From Paragorgia papillata (taxonomy: Eukaryota > Cnidaria > Anthozoa > Scleralcyonacea > Coralliidae): a DNA stretch of 64,000 nt. The DNA lies in the NCBI GenBank assembly GCA_035771165.1, contig JAWNZC010000351.1, positions 10,372,501 through 10,436,500 on the forward strand, read 5' to 3'. This document shows, piece after piece, positions 62,815-64,000 of the stretch. Each line of letters starts with the position of its first letter. The first letter of the stretch is position 1. The position numbers were made by a program, and so were the translations under genes. The notes beneath the pieces are model-generated. The model had not been told where the DNA came from. It worked only from the letters and a program-made list of their open reading frames with translations, and ran no database searches.

Positions 62815-63500
62815 TTAGTGTTCTTTCTTGAAAATCTTGTGATAGAAAGGACCAGCGAAGTCCACTCCCGTCGTCTCAAATGGTCGTCCTTCTTCAATAC
62901 GAAACTTCGGTAGTACGGCAGTTGCTGTAGGACTGTAAGGCTTCGCACTGTATACCTTGCACACGTTGCAACTGTTGATGACTCTTTTAACTTTGGATCT
63001 TAGCTTTGGGATCCACCAATTTTCTCTAATCGCTGCCATGGTATTGGCGACTCCAAGGTGCTTTATCTCCTCGTGGACGTGGCGTATCAGCTTCTCGGCG
63101 AATTCTCCTCCCTCAAGATAAGTCGGTTCGTAGCCAGGGATTCTTCCTTTGCATCTGAGAACATTTGTGACTTCGTCTTTCGTTATGTTCCATCCCGGGT
63201 TCTCTAGGTTGGGTTTCACATCAGCTTGCACCTTTCTTATCCAGCGGTTCTTTGCGACGGCAATCTCTTCTGTTGTCAACGGGCCTCTTCTCTTCGTAGT
63301 TCCATGCTTCTTGGCTAAGGCGTTGCTCACAAATCTTAAACACCACGCAGTGACTCTTAGAGTTCTCCAGTACTTGCTTCTGCTCAGGAGTGCGTCCCAC
63401 TCGTCTGGCTGCTTCTCTGCGACGTTGAAGACCTTTTCAAGGTTTGGCTTGTGCTCGTCGGTGACGTCTTTCGTTTTCTCAAGTTTCGGTTGTTTTGGCC
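62815..63500 (-). pseudogene. BEL/Pao integrase N-terminal half (zinc finger and first Asp)
   Basis: It contains the H2C2 zinc finger (HVHEEIKHLGVANTMAAI ... SCNVCKV) and the core start ETTGVDFAGPFYHKIF with the first catalytic Asp. The frame continues upstream, without a stop, to about 63500 (DEWDALLSRSKYWRTLRV). The in-frame TAA at its end interrupts the core. Confidence 0.85.
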
Positions 63501-64000
63501 ATTCTGCTTCTAAACTGAACTAACTTCTTCTGAACTAACCATTCAGGGCCGTTGAACCACTCTTCTTTCTCCATTTTGTTGATTTTCGCTCCTCGACTAC
63601 CCAAGTCTGCGAGGTTCTTTTCTGTTGGGCAATACTTCCAACTGATGCCGGTTTCTTTCGTGATTTCAGCGATCTTTCGAGTCCGATTTGAAACGAACAC
63701 TTTCCATGGTTTCTCCGGGCTAGAAATCCAGAACAAAGCCACCATACTATCCATCCAAACCGTCACAGATGCAACGGGCCATCCTCGCAATGCTACCATC
63801 AAATTCTTTACCATGTTGGCCGCCATTTGTCCGCTCACTAGCGCTAATCTCGCGATTGAAGTGTTCCTTTTGGAAATTCTGGACTTTGATGTCAGCAGTC
63901 CCTTTACAACACCCGTGGAGTGTTCTATGACGGCGATAGCGACAGATGAACATGCGATACTACTGGCATCTGCAAACAGGTGTAGGTGTACGGCCTTTAA
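63479..64000 (-). pseudogene. BEL/Pao RNase H domain, partial
   Basis: Reading in from the right edge, [20 protein letters not shown] carries the first RNase H Asp (FADAS). [15 protein letters not shown] holds a later catalytic Asp, and [19 protein letters not shown] the final DxxSRG motif. It ends with a frameshift near 63490 before the integrase linker. The polymerase domain is beyond the window. Confidence 0.88.

Larger units (their letters stand above)
61547..64000 (-). mobile_element. BEL/Pao LTR retrotransposon, 3' half, runs off the right edge
   Basis: In minus-strand order: RNase H, integrase zinc finger, integrase core, integrase C-terminal domain (DUF5641), then a 3' LTR. A frameshift (about 63490) and an in-frame stop (62812-62814) break it. 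RT, protease, gag and the 5' LTR would lie beyond base 64000. Confidence 0.9.

Overview
This is a window of animal nuclear DNA: AT-rich, intron-containing and crowded with transposons. Short exons with GT-AG borders, a globular C1q domain exon and a GH35 beta-galactosidase gene point to a metazoan. The mobile content (CR1/L2-like LINEs, Penelope, BEL/Pao, hAT, many TAA-flanked MITEs, Polinton/adintovirus-like sequence, tandem hammerhead ribozymes) suits an aquatic invertebrate. A cnidarian, probably anthozoan, is my best guess, but the sequence alone does not prove it.

Host genes. (1) A GLB1-like beta-galactosidase gene on the minus strand covers about 558-16345. I can read five exons (16002-16345, 5657-5725, 4665-4760, 2980-3088, 558-650) whose splice phases fit together exactly; the rest lies beyond the left edge. 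Its 10.3-kb intron 1 holds a broken MULE-like exon, a THAP-domain gene fragment, LINE ends, a SINE and MITEs. (2) A single-exon multi-pass membrane protein lies at 24236-25006 (minus). (3) A secreted C1q-domain protein: the C1q exon is at 34180-34575 (minus), and a signal-peptide exon with a TATA promoter is at 52437-52550 (minus). Both are phase 0 and probably belong to one gene with a 17.9-kb intron. A possible secreted-protein exon lies at 31207-31461.

Virus-like block, 35043-46595, inside that presumed intron. A 1.7-kb unit with 382-bp terminal inverted repeats (ITRs) carries a triple GRF zinc-finger gene and a short Bcl-2-like (BH1-bearing) ORF. It abuts a second terminus of the same family, which leads into a 9.5-kb near-perfect palindrome (37085-46595). 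Each palindrome arm carries a decayed packaging-ATPase fragment (FtsK/HerA type, as in Polintons and adintoviruses), a C2H2 zinc-finger ORF, a G/C-rich minisatellite and short conserved ORFs. The two arms meet at a 60-bp satellite. A LINE tail inserted in only one arm shows that the arms have evolved separately.

Other mobile DNA: two copies of a 277-bp repeat, each with a complete hammerhead ribozyme (30032-30530, minus); an internally deleted hAT with a perfect 8-bp target duplication (20142-21426); a 1.36-kb TTAA-flanked element (56231-57590); a Penelope-like GIY-YIG fragment (22960-23660); a BEL/Pao retrotransposon running off the right edge (61547-64000); and many hairpin MITEs and fold-back repeats. 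Stretches not listed hold short, unrecognised AT-rich sequence.
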